Origin: Burkholderiales bacterium JOSHI_001
GTDB lineage: Bacteria > Pseudomonadota > Gammaproteobacteria > Burkholderiales > Burkholderiaceae_C
DNA length: 64,000 nucleotides
Direction of reading: 5' to 3'
NCBI GenBank assembly: GCA_000244995.1
Contig: CM001438.1
Span: forward strand, 736,921 to 800,920
Below the pieces are notes generated by a model. The model had not been told where the DNA came from, ran no database searches, and was given only the letters and a program-made list of their open reading frames with translations. A program made the position numbers and the translations under genes. Below are positions 26,586 through 34,747 of the stretch, one piece after another (position 1 is the stretch's first letter; each line of letters starts with the position of its first letter).

Positions 26586-27776
26586 ATGAGACCCCTGCAA
26601 GGCATCACGGTAGTCACCCTGGAACACGCCATCGCAGCGCCGTTCTGCACCCGGCAGCTCGCCGACCTGGGCGCCCGGGTCATCAAGATCGAAAGACCCG
26701 GCGTCGGTGACTTCGCCAGGGCTTACGACACAAGAGCCAACGGCCTGTCGTCCCACTTCGTCTGGACGAACAGAAGCAAGGAAAGCCTCAGCCTGGACCT
26801 GAAGCACCCCAAGGCGAAATCCATCCTGGAGCAATTGCTGCAGAAGGCCGACGTGCTGGTGCAAAACCTTGCCCCCGGTGCCGCCGCCCGCATGGGCCTG
26901 GACTTCGACACCTTGCATCCCCAACACCCCAGGTTGACGGTCTGCGACATCTCCGGCTATGGCGACGACCCCCAGCAACCCGGCCCTTACCGCGACAAGA
27001 AGGCCTACGACCTGCTCATCCAGAGCGAAGCCGGCTTCCTGTCCATCACCGGCGGCCCCGACTCACCCGCCAAGGCCGGCTGCAGCATCGCCGACATCGC
27101 CGCCGGCATGTACGCCTACAGCGCCATCCTGGCCGCGCTGCTGCAACGCGGCCACACGGGGCTGGGCAGCCGCCTGGACGTGTCCATGCTGGAAAGCATG
27201 GCCGAATGGATGAGCTTTCCGCTTTACTACGCGATGAACGGCGCCAGCCCCCCGCCGCGCGCCGGCGCCGCCCACGCCACCATCTTCCCCTATGGCCCCT
27301 TCGCCACGGGCGATGGCAAGAGCGTGATGCTGGGCATCCAGAACGAACGCGAATGGGCGAACTTTTGCGCCCAGGTGCTGATGCAGCCCGACCTGGCGAA
27401 AGACCCACGCTTCGACGCCAACGCCAAGCGCACCCAGGCACGCGACGCGCTGCGCGCCCTCATCGAAACCGAGTTTTCCAAACTGACCGCACCCCAAGTG
27501 GTGGAACGCCTGGAAGCCGCGCAAATTGCCAATGCCCAGGTGAACACCATGGCCGACCTCTGGGCCCACCCCCAATTGGCCGCACGCCAACGCTGGACCA
27601 CCGTCGGGTCGCCCACCGGCCCGCTGCCCGCGCTGTGGCCGCCGGCCCTGCCCCAGGATTTCGAACCCCGCATGGACCCCATCCCCGCGCTGGGCCAGCA
27701 CACCGACGCGCTGCTGGCCGAACTGGGCCACACGTCCGACGACATCGCCTCGCTGCGCGCCGAAGGCGCCATCTGA
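26586..27776 (+). CDS. ict: CaiB/BaiF family CoA transferase, probable itaconate CoA-transferase
   Basis: A 396-residue class III CoA transferase. The N-terminal GITVVTLEHAIAAPFCTRQLADLGARVIKIE and the KKAYDLLIQSEAGFLSITG segment, carrying the catalytic aspartate (about residue 144), are diagnostic. Such enzymes move CoA from succinyl-CoA to a carboxylate; here itaconate is proposed from context (hydratase upstream, citramalyl-CoA lyase-like downstream). The start at ATG 26586 has AGCAAGAG upstream. Its 5' untranslated region would carry both palindromic elements if transcribed with ich. Confidence 0.85.
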   Translation: MRPLQGITVVTLEHAIAAPFCTRQLADLGARVIKIERPGVGDFARAYDTRANGLSSHFVWTNRSKESLSLDLKHPKAKSILEQLLQKADVLVQNLAPGAAARMGLDFDTLHPQHPRLTVCDISGYGDDPQQPGPYRDKKAYDLLIQSEAGFLSITGGPDSPAKAGCSIADIAAGMYAYSAILAALLQRGHTGLGSRLDVSMLESMAEWMSFPLYYAMNGASPPPRAGAAHATIFPYGPFATGDGKSVMLGIQNEREWANFCAQVLMQPDLAKDPRFDANAKRTQARDALRALIETEFSKLTAPQVVERLEAAQIANAQVNTMADLWAHPQLAARQRWTTVGSPTGPLPALWPPALPQDFEPRMDPIPALGQHTDALLAELGHTSDDIASLRAEGAI

Positions 27777-27789
27777 AGGACAGCCCACC

Positions 27790-29148
27790 ATGAGCGACAA
27801 ACACCCCAGCCGCAGCCTGGCCACTTTCGCCGCCGGCCTGCAGTACGCGCACATCCCGGCGGCGGTGCTGCGCCGCACCGAAGACCTGTTCCTGGACTGG
27901 TTCGCGTCCGCGCTGGCCGGCAAGGGCGCGCGCCCCGTCGAAAGCCTGGCGAAGTTCTGGTTGAGCCAGGGCCCGGCCGATGGGCCCAGCGAAGTGCTGA
28001 TCCATCGCCGGAGTTCCAGCCCGCTGGTGGCCGCCGCGGTGAACGCCGCCGCCAGCCACTTCGCCGAACAGGATGACGTGCACAACGGCAGCGTCTTCCA
28101 CCCTGCGGCGGTGGTGTTTTCGCCCGCGCTGGCGGTGGCGCAGGCACTGGGCAAAAGCGGTCGCGACCTGCTGGTGGCCAGCATCGCCGGCTACGAAGTG
28201 GGCATCCGCGTGGGTGAATTCCTGGGCCGCAGCCACTACAAGATCTTCCACACCACCGGCACGGCGGGCAGCCTGGCCGCCGCGGCTGCCGTGGGCCACC
28301 TGCTGGGCCTGAACGTCGACCAGATGCTGCATGCCTTCGGCAGCGCCGGCACGCAAAGCGCCGGCCTGTGGGAATTCCTGCGCGACGCGGCGGACTCCAA
28401 ACAACTGCACACCGCCCATGCCGCCACCACCGGCTTGAGCGCGGCCTACCTGGCGGCCGACGGCTTCACCGGCGCGGCCCACATCCTGGAAGGCCCGCAA
28501 GGCCTGGCCGCCGGCATGTCGAAAGACGCCGACCCGACGCGCCTGGTGGACGGCCTGGGCACGCGCTGGGCCACCGCCGAGACCAGCTTCAAGTTCCACG
28601 CCTCCTGCCGCCACACCCACCCCGCGGCCGACGCGCTGCAGCAGGTGATGCGAGAACACCGCCTGTCATTGGCCGACGTGGCCGAGGTGACGGCGCAGGT
28701 GCACCAGGGCGCCCTGGACGTGCTGGGCCCGGTGACCGACCCGCAGACCGTGCACCAGAGCAAGTTTTCCATGGGCACCGTGCTCGCCCTGGCCGGGCTG
28801 CACGCCCAGGCCGGCCTGCCGGAGTTTGACGAGCAGTGGCGCAGCGCGCCCGTGGCCGACTTCCGCGAACGTGTGAAGATGGTGCTGGACGCCGAAGTGG
28901 ACGGTGCCTACCCCGCGCGCTGGATTGGCAAGGTGCGCGTGCGCACCACCGATGGTCGACAACTCGCCGGCCGGGTGGACGAACCCAAGGGCGACCCCGG
29001 CAACACCCTGAGCCGCCCCGAACTGCAAGCCAAGGCGCAACGCCTGGCCACCTACCGCGGTGGCGCCGATGGAGAAGAGATGAACCAAGTGATTGCACGC
29101 GTCTGGGCCCTGGACAGCGAAGCCGCCATCGGCCGCTGGCTCGCCTGA
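27790..29148 (+). CDS. MmgE/PrpD family protein
   Basis: A 452-residue MmgE/PrpD protein. The family is seen in LFLDWFASALAGKGARPV near the N-terminus, HFAEQDDVHNGSVFHPAAVVFSPAL (about residues 92-116), AGYEVGIRVGEFLG and FKFHASCRHTHPAADAL (about residues 273-289). Relatives include 2-methylcitrate dehydratase and an itaconate-related decarboxylase fold. A PrpD-type gene of unassigned role is part of the Pseudomonas itaconate cluster, which fits. It starts 13 bases after ict and ends one base into ccl. Confidence 0.88.
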   Translation: MSDKHPSRSLATFAAGLQYAHIPAAVLRRTEDLFLDWFASALAGKGARPVESLAKFWLSQGPADGPSEVLIHRRSSSPLVAAAVNAAASHFAEQDDVHNGSVFHPAAVVFSPALAVAQALGKSGRDLLVASIAGYEVGIRVGEFLGRSHYKIFHTTGTAGSLAAAAAVGHLLGLNVDQMLHAFGSAGTQSAGLWEFLRDAADSKQLHTAHAATTGLSAAYLAADGFTGAAHILEGPQGLAAGMSKDADPTRLVDGLGTRWATAETSFKFHASCRHTHPAADALQQVMREHRLSLADVAEVTAQVHQGALDVLGPVTDPQTVHQSKFSMGTVLALAGLHAQAGLPEFDEQWRSAPVADFRERVKMVLDAEVDGAYPARWIGKVRVRTTDGRQLAGRVDEPKGDPGNTLSRPELQAKAQRLATYRGGADGEEMNQVIARVWALDSEAAIGRWLA

Positions 29149-29945
29149 TGCCGGCCTGGCTGTTCGTTCCCGCCACCCGCCCTGACCGCTTTGACAAAGC
29201 GTTGGCGGCCGGTGCCAGCCAGGTCATCATCGACCTGGAAGACGCGGTGGCCCCCGCCGACAAGGACAGCGCCCGCGCGGCCTTGTCGGCATGGCTGAAG
29301 GACACCACCTCCCGCGTGGCCGTGCGCGTGAACAGCGCGGACACCGCCTGGTTCCACGACGACCTGGCGCTGGTGAACCACCCGGCGGTGGCAACCGTGG
29401 TGCTGCCCAAAGCCGAGCAGATGCGGGCGCTGGCCACCATCGCCGCGCGGCGTGCCGATATCCACCTGGTGCCGCTGATCGAAAGCGCGCTGGGCATGGC
29501 CAACGCGCGCGCACTGGCCGCCGCGCCCAAGGTGCAGCGCCTGGCCTTCGGCAGCATCGACCTGCAGGTGGACCTGGGCCTGCGCGGCGCCACCGAAGAC
29601 GAACTGCTGCCCTTCCGGGCCGAACTGGTGCTGGCTTCGCGCCTGGCCCACATCGCCCCGCCGCTGGACGGCGTGACCACCGCCATCGACGACGCCGACC
29701 TGCTGGCCCGGGACGTGGCGCGGGCGCGCCGTCTGGGTTTTGGCGGCAAGCTGTGCATCCATCCCCAACAGGTGGCCGGTGTGCGGGCCGGCTTCGCGCC
29801 CAGCGCCGACGAAGTGGCCTGGGCCCAGCGCGTGGTGGACGCTGCGGGAAGCTCCGGGGGCGCCGCGGTGCAGGTGGACGGCAAGATGGTGGACAAGCCG
29901 GTGCTGCTGCGCGCGCAGGCCATCCTGCGCGACGCGGCCGGCTGA
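29148..29945 (+). CDS. ccl: HpcH/HpaI-type CoA ester lyase, probable citramalyl-CoA lyase
   Basis: A 265-residue member of the citrate lyase beta-subunit/malyl-CoA lyase family. ATG 29148 shares a base with the stop of the PrpD-like gene (TGATG). Visible features are LFVPATRPDRFDKAL at the N-terminus, the IIDLEDAV motif (about residues 25-32), the Glu in VPLIESALG and the metal-site FGSIDLQVDLG (about residues 136-146). It would split citramalyl-CoA to acetyl-CoA and pyruvate, the last step of itaconate breakdown. Shorter C-terminus than Mcl, as in other Ccl-type lyases. Confidence 0.83.
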   Translation: MPAWLFVPATRPDRFDKALAAGASQVIIDLEDAVAPADKDSARAALSAWLKDTTSRVAVRVNSADTAWFHDDLALVNHPAVATVVLPKAEQMRALATIAARRADIHLVPLIESALGMANARALAAAPKVQRLAFGSIDLQVDLGLRGATEDELLPFRAELVLASRLAHIAPPLDGVTTAIDDADLLARDVARARRLGFGGKLCIHPQQVAGVRAGFAPSADEVAWAQRVVDAAGSSGGAAVQVDGKMVDKPVLLRAQAILRDAAG

Positions 29946-29977
29946 AGCGCTTACCCACAAACCCAAGGAGACTCCCC

Positions 29978-30964
29978 ATGACCCTGCGCCGCCACGCCCT
30001 GGCCGCAGCCACGCTGCTGCTGGCCGCCACAAGCTTCACCGGTTCCGCCTTCGCCCAGGCCTACCCCAGCAAGACCATTTCCCTGGTCGTGCCCTTTGCC
30101 GCCGGCGGCCCCACCGACGTGGTGGCGCGCACCCTGGCCGCGGTCATGACCAAGAGCCTGGGCCAGAGCGTGGTGGTGGAAAACAAGACCGGTGCCGGTG
30201 GCACCCTGGCCGCGGGCTTCGTGGCCAAGGCCGCGCCGGACGGCTACACCTATTTCATCCACCACAACGGCATGGCCACCGCGCCGGGGCTGTACCGAAA
30301 GCTGGCCTACAACCCGCTGACCGATTTTGAGTACGTCAGCCAGGTGGTGGACGTGCCCATGACCCTGCTGGCCCGCAAGGACCTGCCGCCCAGCACGCCG
30401 CAGGAGTTCATCGCCTACGTCAAGGCCAATGGCAACAAGCTGAACCTGGCGCACGCGGGCCTGGGCGCGGTGTCGCAGCTGTGCGGCATGTTGTTCCAGA
30501 AGATGGTGGGCGTGGAGCTGAACACCGTGCCCTTTCAGGGCACCGCGCCGGCCATGAATGCGCTGCTGGGCGGGCAGGTGGACATCCTGTGCGACCAGAC
30601 CACGCAGACCCTGCAGCACATCAAGGCCGGCAACGTGAAGCTCTACGGCGTGACCACCAAGGAACGCATCAAGAGCCTGCCCGGCACCCCCACGCTGGAC
30701 GAAAGCGGGCTGAAGGGCTTCGAGGTCAAGGTGTGGCACGGCGTGTACGCCCCCAAGGGCACACCGGCCGCGGCCATCACCACCTTCGGCAATGCGCTGC
30801 GCGCGGCGCTGAAGGACCCCACCGTGGTGGCCCGCATGGCCGAACTGGGCGCCGACATCGTGCCCGAAGCCAAGCAGACGCCCGAAGGCCTGAAGTCCTT
30901 CCTGGGCCCGGAAATCGAGAAGTGGGGCGCGCTGATCAAGGCGGCGGGGCAGTACGCGGACTGA
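29978..30964 (+). CDS. Bug/TctC-family periplasmic receptor
   Basis: A 328-residue tripartite tricarboxylate receptor protein. ATG 29978 has AAGGAGACTCCCC upstream. The signal peptide ends in AFA-QA, followed by the family-defining YPSKTISLVVPFAAGGPTDVVARTLA and then VVENKTGAGGTLAAGFVAKAAPDGYT. It binds a small carboxylate in the periplasm. The membrane partners TctA/TctB are not nearby, as is common for Bug proteins of Burkholderiales. Following ccl by 32 bases, it may capture itaconate or a related C5 dicarboxylate (inference). Confidence 0.88.
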   Translation: MTLRRHALAAATLLLAATSFTGSAFAQAYPSKTISLVVPFAAGGPTDVVARTLAAVMTKSLGQSVVVENKTGAGGTLAAGFVAKAAPDGYTYFIHHNGMATAPGLYRKLAYNPLTDFEYVSQVVDVPMTLLARKDLPPSTPQEFIAYVKANGNKLNLAHAGLGAVSQLCGMLFQKMVGVELNTVPFQGTAPAMNALLGGQVDILCDQTTQTLQHIKAGNVKLYGVTTKERIKSLPGTPTLDESGLKGFEVKVWHGVYAPKGTPAAAITTFGNALRAALKDPTVVARMAELGADIVPEAKQTPEGLKSFLGPEIEKWGALIKAAGQYAD

Positions 30965-31151
30965 GCTGCGCTTGCACTGACGGCCTGCGCCTCCGCCAGC
31001 GCAGGCGGCGGTGTTGCTGCCTGCGCAGCGCCTGCCCCATCCTTCTCGCAAGCGGCACCCCTTGCCGCAGCTTGCTTTACATCAACCAGAACCCTCACAT
31101 GCCTCGTTAGGCTGCGACCCTTTTCAGCCGCCCGATGGCGATGGAGGTTTC

Positions 31152-32300
31152 ATGAAACGGTTCGTCACCACCCTGGCCCTGGCCTTCTCGCTCGGTGCCA
31201 CGGCCCTGCCCGCCGCCGCCGCCATCGTCGAGGTCACCGGCACCGTGGGTGCCACGCGCATGACGATGGCCAACAACCGCGGCGACGTGTTCTGGGCCAT
31301 CGGCAGCAACGTCTACCTCAGCCGCCGCACCGCGGGCGTGTACCAGACCTACCAGCTCAACGCCGGCCTGCCGGGCCAGCACAACGACCTGTATGCCCAG
31401 CTCAACGATGCGGGCGATGTGGTCTGGACCGCCGTGGTGGCGGGCGTGAACCAGATCTTCTACTTCGACTCGCGCACGCTCACCGCGCGCCAACTCACCT
31501 TCGGCACCGCCAGCCGCAGCTGGCCGCGCATCGGCGCAAACGGCAACGCCGCCTGGACCTGGTTCATCAACCCGGCGGCCGGCAACGGGCAGGCCTACCT
31601 GGAGTACTTTGACCGCGCGGCCAACCAGGTGGTCAGCGTCAACAGCGCGCCCACCGCGATGGGAAGCTGGGCCATCGCCTTCCAATCCAACGGCGACCTG
31701 TTCTGGATCGACCGCCCGAGCTACGCGATGGCGGTGATGAAGTTCAATGCCACCGCGCGCACCAATTCGCTGGTGGTGCAGCGAACCGGCACCTCGCCGG
31801 CGTCGGGGCAGCTGGAGGTCAACGACTTCGGCGACATGGTCTGGCGCGAAATTAACAACGGCCAGTACGACCTGGCCTATCGCAATGTGCAGACCGGCAG
31901 CGTGGCCCTGCTCACTTCAACGGCAGCGGAGGAAGGCTCCATCCGCCTGAACTACGCCGGCGACGTGCTCTACAAGGTGGGGCCGTCGATCCTGCTGTTC
32001 GACCGCCGCCGCGCCACCACCACCACCGTCACCGCCAACTCCGGCGGTTACGGTGACGAATTGCGCTTCAACGACGCCGGTGACGTGGTGTGGGCGCAGA
32101 AGTACGGCGTGGCGGGCACCTCGGTGTATGTGTACAACCGCGTCAACGCCACCACCGCCAAGGTCACGGCGGTCAGCTACGACCAGGAGTACTTTCCCTG
32201 GATCACCGGCGGGGGCGACGTCTTCTACCTGAAGACCAACTCGGCCGGTACCGACGGGCGCATCATGCGCGCCAGCCCGGGCAGCTACACCAGCAACTGA
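31152..32300 (+). CDS. Exported repeat protein with GD-V-x-W motifs, propeller-like
   Basis: A 382-residue protein with a signal peptide (residues 1-24, ALPAAAA). I do not recognise a named family. About eight imperfect repeats of roughly 40-50 residues carry the motif N-x-x-G-D-(V/L/M)-(V/F)-(W/Y): NNRGDVFWA, NDAGDVVWT, GANGNAAWT, QSNGDLFWI, NDFGDMVWR, NYAGDVLYK, NDAGDVVWA and TGGGDVFYL. This is the look of a beta-propeller. No anchor is visible, so it is periplasmic or secreted. It stands alone between the Bug gene and the convergent LysR gene. Confidence 0.65.
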   Translation: MKRFVTTLALAFSLGATALPAAAAIVEVTGTVGATRMTMANNRGDVFWAIGSNVYLSRRTAGVYQTYQLNAGLPGQHNDLYAQLNDAGDVVWTAVVAGVNQIFYFDSRTLTARQLTFGTASRSWPRIGANGNAAWTWFINPAAGNGQAYLEYFDRAANQVVSVNSAPTAMGSWAIAFQSNGDLFWIDRPSYAMAVMKFNATARTNSLVVQRTGTSPASGQLEVNDFGDMVWREINNGQYDLAYRNVQTGSVALLTSTAAEEGSIRLNYAGDVLYKVGPSILLFDRRRATTTTVTANSGGYGDELRFNDAGDVVWAQKYGVAGTSVYVYNRVNATTAKVTAVSYDQEYFPWITGGGDVFYLKTNSAGTDGRIMRASPGSYTSN

Positions 32301-32309
32301 GACCGCGCT

Positions 32310-32331
32310 GCCAGGTCGCTGAAGGCCTGGC
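32310..32331. terminator. Weak stem-loop between convergent genes
   Basis: GCCAGG (32310-32315) and CCTGGC (32326-32331) form a 6-base stem between the exported repeat protein and the convergent LysR gene. There is no T-run on either side, so a terminator role is only suggested by position. Confidence 0.3.
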
Positions 32332-32340
32332 GCGCCGCCC

Positions 32341-33246
32341 TCACGCCGGGTCTTCGCGCTTGGCGTCGTCCACCAGCAGGTCCACCAGGTCGCGCGCGAA
32401 CGCCGGCAGGGTGTCCAGGTTGCGCACGCACACCTGCATCTCGCGCAGCGCCCATTCATCGGTCAGCGGCACGATGGCAATGGCCATGCTCTGCGCGTGC
32501 CGGCGGGCCGAGCTCTGCGGCAGGATGCCCACGCCCACGTCTGCCTCCACCATGCGGCAGGCGGCTTCGAAATTGCTGACCTGGATGCGCAGGTTCAGCC
32601 GCCGGTGCAGGCCGTCGCACACCTGGCGCAGGAAGGCGTGGATGGCGCTGCTTTCGTGCAGGCCCACATGGGCCAGGTCCAGGGTCTGCTCGAAGCCCAC
32701 CGCCTGGCCGGTGTCCAGCGCATGGCCTTTGGGCAGGACCAGCACCAGGCGGTCGCGCCGGTAGGGGATGGTCTGCAGGTTTTCGGTGCGCACCGTGCCG
32801 GCCACGATGCCGATGTCCACCTGGCCTTCGGACACCGCCCGCACGATCTCGTTGGACAGGCGCTCGCGCAGGTCCACGTTCACGTCCGGGTGGCGCAGCA
32901 GGTAGCGGCGCAGCACCGGCGGCAGGTATTCGCCCAGCGCGGTGGTGTTGGCCGCCACCCGCAGGTGGCCCTTGATGCCCTTGGCGTACTCCTGCATGTC
33001 GCCGCGCAGCTGTTCGATCTGCGCCAGCACCACCCGCGCGTGGTGCACGAAGGCCTGGCCCGGCGGGGTGAGCGTCACGCCCTGGCTGGTGCGGTACAGC
33101 AGCTTGGCGCCGATGCTCTCTTCCAGGTTCTTGATGCGGGTGCTGGCCGCGGGCAGGGAGATGTGGCTGGCCTCGGCGCCGCGGGTCAGGCTGTTGGCGT
33201 CGGCCACGCGCACCATCAGGCGCAGGTCCACCAGGTCAAAGTGCAT
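32341..33246 (-). CDS. LysR family transcriptional regulator
   Basis: A 301-residue LysR regulator: N-terminal winged helix-turn-helix (residues 3-62; DLRLMVRVADANSLTRGAEASHISLPAASTRIKNLEE) followed by a two-lobed effector domain (residues 90-300). The length is standard. It is transcribed away from the repeat-protein gene and ends near it. LysR genes accompany itaconate clusters in other bacteria, so it may control ich-ict-ccl. It equally could regulate the MDR oxidoreductase/ferredoxin pair just upstream of it on the same strand. Confidence 0.92.
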   Translation of the reverse strand: MHFDLVDLRLMVRVADANSLTRGAEASHISLPAASTRIKNLEESIGAKLLYRTSQGVTLTPPGQAFVHHARVVLAQIEQLRGDMQEYAKGIKGHLRVAANTTALGEYLPPVLRRYLLRHPDVNVDLRERLSNEIVRAVSEGQVDIGIVAGTVRTENLQTIPYRRDRLVLVLPKGHALDTGQAVGFEQTLDLAHVGLHESSAIHAFLRQVCDGLHRRLNLRIQVSNFEAACRMVEADVGVGILPQSSARRHAQSMAIAIVPLTDEWALREMQVCVRNLDTLPAFARDLVDLLVDDAKREDPA

Positions 33247-33275
33247 GGAGGCACTGTAGCGCTGCGCGCAGTGGC

Positions 33276-34319
33276 TCAAACGCCCGGCGGCAGGATGTCG
33301 ATCACCACCTTGCCGAATTGCGCCTGGCTCTCCAGCCGGCTCAATGCGTCGGGCACCGCATCCAGCGGGTGGCGCGAGTCGATCACCGGCTGCAGCCGGC
33401 CGCCCTCGGCCAGTTTCAGCAGGTCCGCGAACTCGGCCAGCGTGCCCAGGGTGGAGCCGAACACCTGCAACTGGCGGATGAACAGGCGCCGCAGGTCGGC
33501 GCCGGGCTGGTCGCCGGTGGTGGCGCCGCAGGTCACGATGCGCCCGCCGCGCACCAGGCTCTTCAGCGCCGCGCCCCACACGGCGGCCCCCACGTTCTCA
33601 AACACCACGTCCACGCCGCGCCCCCCGGTCAGTTCCAGCACCGCGCGCGCGATGTCCTGGCGGCTGCCGTTCACCGCGTGGTCGGCGCCCAGCGCCAGGG
33701 CGCGCTGCAGCTTGGCATCGTCGCGCGAGGTGACGATGACCCGCGCGCCCGCCAGCTTGGCCAGTTGCAGCGCGGCCAGCGACACCCCGCCGCCCACGCC
33801 GAACACCAGCACGGTTTCATGCGCCTGCAGCCGGGCCTGGGTGAACAGCATGCGCCAGGCGGTGAGGTGGTTCACACCCAGCGCGGCGCCCTGCGCAAAG
33901 TCCAGGCCGGCCGGCAGTGGGAAGACATTGCGCGCCGGCAGGCTGACGAATTCGGCGAATGTGCCGTCGCGGTGTTCGCCCAGCAGGCTCATCCGGGTGC
34001 ACAGCACATCGTCGCCCCGCAGGCAGAACTCGCAGCGTCCGCAGGCGATGCCGGGGTGCAGCAGCACGCGCTGGCCCACGGCCAGGGCGCGCTCGTCGGC
34101 GTCCACTTCCAGCACCGTGCCGGCACCGTCCAGCCCCATCACCTGTGGCAGGCGGTGGGTGATGCCGGCGCCCGAGTCGCGCATGTACAGGTCCACGCGG
34201 TTCACGGTGGCGGCGTGCAGTTGCACCAGCACTTCGCCGGGCGCGCGCTTCGGGTTGGGTTGCTCGCCCACCTGAACCACCTCGTTGCCGCCGTGGCCGG
34301 TGATGAAGGCTGCTTTCAT
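33276..34319 (-). CDS. MDR oxidoreductase lacking the catalytic zinc site (quinone oxidoreductase-like)
   Basis: A 347-residue medium-chain dehydrogenase/reductase. The structural-zinc cysteines are kept (93, 96, 99, 107). The catalytic zinc ligands are not: the Cys is replaced in TVNRVDLY (Asn40) and the usual GHE is GLDGAG (about residues 62-67). This is the pattern of NADPH:quinone oxidoreductase-like members. The cofactor motif is FGVGGGVSLAA (about residues 165-175). Its ATG overlaps the TGA of the upstream ferredoxin gene (34316-34319), so the two are coupled and may form an electron-transfer pair. Confidence 0.88.
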   Translation of the reverse strand: MKAAFITGHGGNEVVQVGEQPNPKRAPGEVLVQLHAATVNRVDLYMRDSGAGITHRLPQVMGLDGAGTVLEVDADERALAVGQRVLLHPGIACGRCEFCLRGDDVLCTRMSLLGEHRDGTFAEFVSLPARNVFPLPAGLDFAQGAALGVNHLTAWRMLFTQARLQAHETVLVFGVGGGVSLAALQLAKLAGARVIVTSRDDAKLQRALALGADHAVNGSRQDIARAVLELTGGRGVDVVFENVGAAVWGAALKSLVRGGRIVTCGATTGDQPGADLRRLFIRQLQVFGSTLGTLAEFADLLKLAEGGRLQPVIDSRHPLDAVPDALSRLESQAQFGKVVIDILPPGV

Positions 34320-34624
34320 GCGGGGTCTTTCTTGTCTTGCGATGTGGGTTCCACCTTCGGCTGCCACAGCACCACGTCGCCCTCGGGCAGCGCCACGCAG
34401 GGCAGCACCTGGCCCAGCGCCCGCTCGTCGGGAGACAGCCCGGGCCAATCGATGGCGTAGCGCACGCGCCCTTGGGTCAGCGTGGCCATGCACTCGCGGC
34501 AGGTGCCGTTGCGGCAGGCACTGCGCAGCTTCAGGCCGGCGGTCAGCGCGGCCTGCAGCAGGGTCTGGCCAGGCGCCACGGGCAGGTCGCGGCCCAAGGG
34601 TTCCAGGCGCAAGGTGGTCAGCAT
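34316..34624 (-). CDS. Plant-type 2Fe-2S ferredoxin
   Basis: A 102-residue one-domain ferredoxin. Cluster ligands follow the plant-type spacing: Cys37-x4-Cys42-x2-Cys45 and then Cys76 in VLPCVALP. ATG 34624 gives the usual beta-grasp opening (TLRLEPLGRDLPVAPGQTLLQAAL). It lacks a reductase domain. Four-base overlap with the MDR oxidoreductase gene suggests joint function. The divergent serine hydrolase gene lies 123 bases away. Confidence 0.9.
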   Translation of the reverse strand: MLTTLRLEPLGRDLPVAPGQTLLQAALTAGLKLRSACRNGTCRECMATLTQGRVRYAIDWPGLSPDERALGQVLPCVALPEGDVVLWQPKVEPTSQDKKDPA

Positions 34625-34747
34625 GCAGCGATGGTAGGCCCGCTTTCGGGGCAGGGTCGCCCATTGCCGCGCCTGCCGACCTGGCGCACACTGGCCGCAC
34701 AAACCAGCGCCCGGCCACGACCCGGGTGACAACGCAGGAGACAAGCC

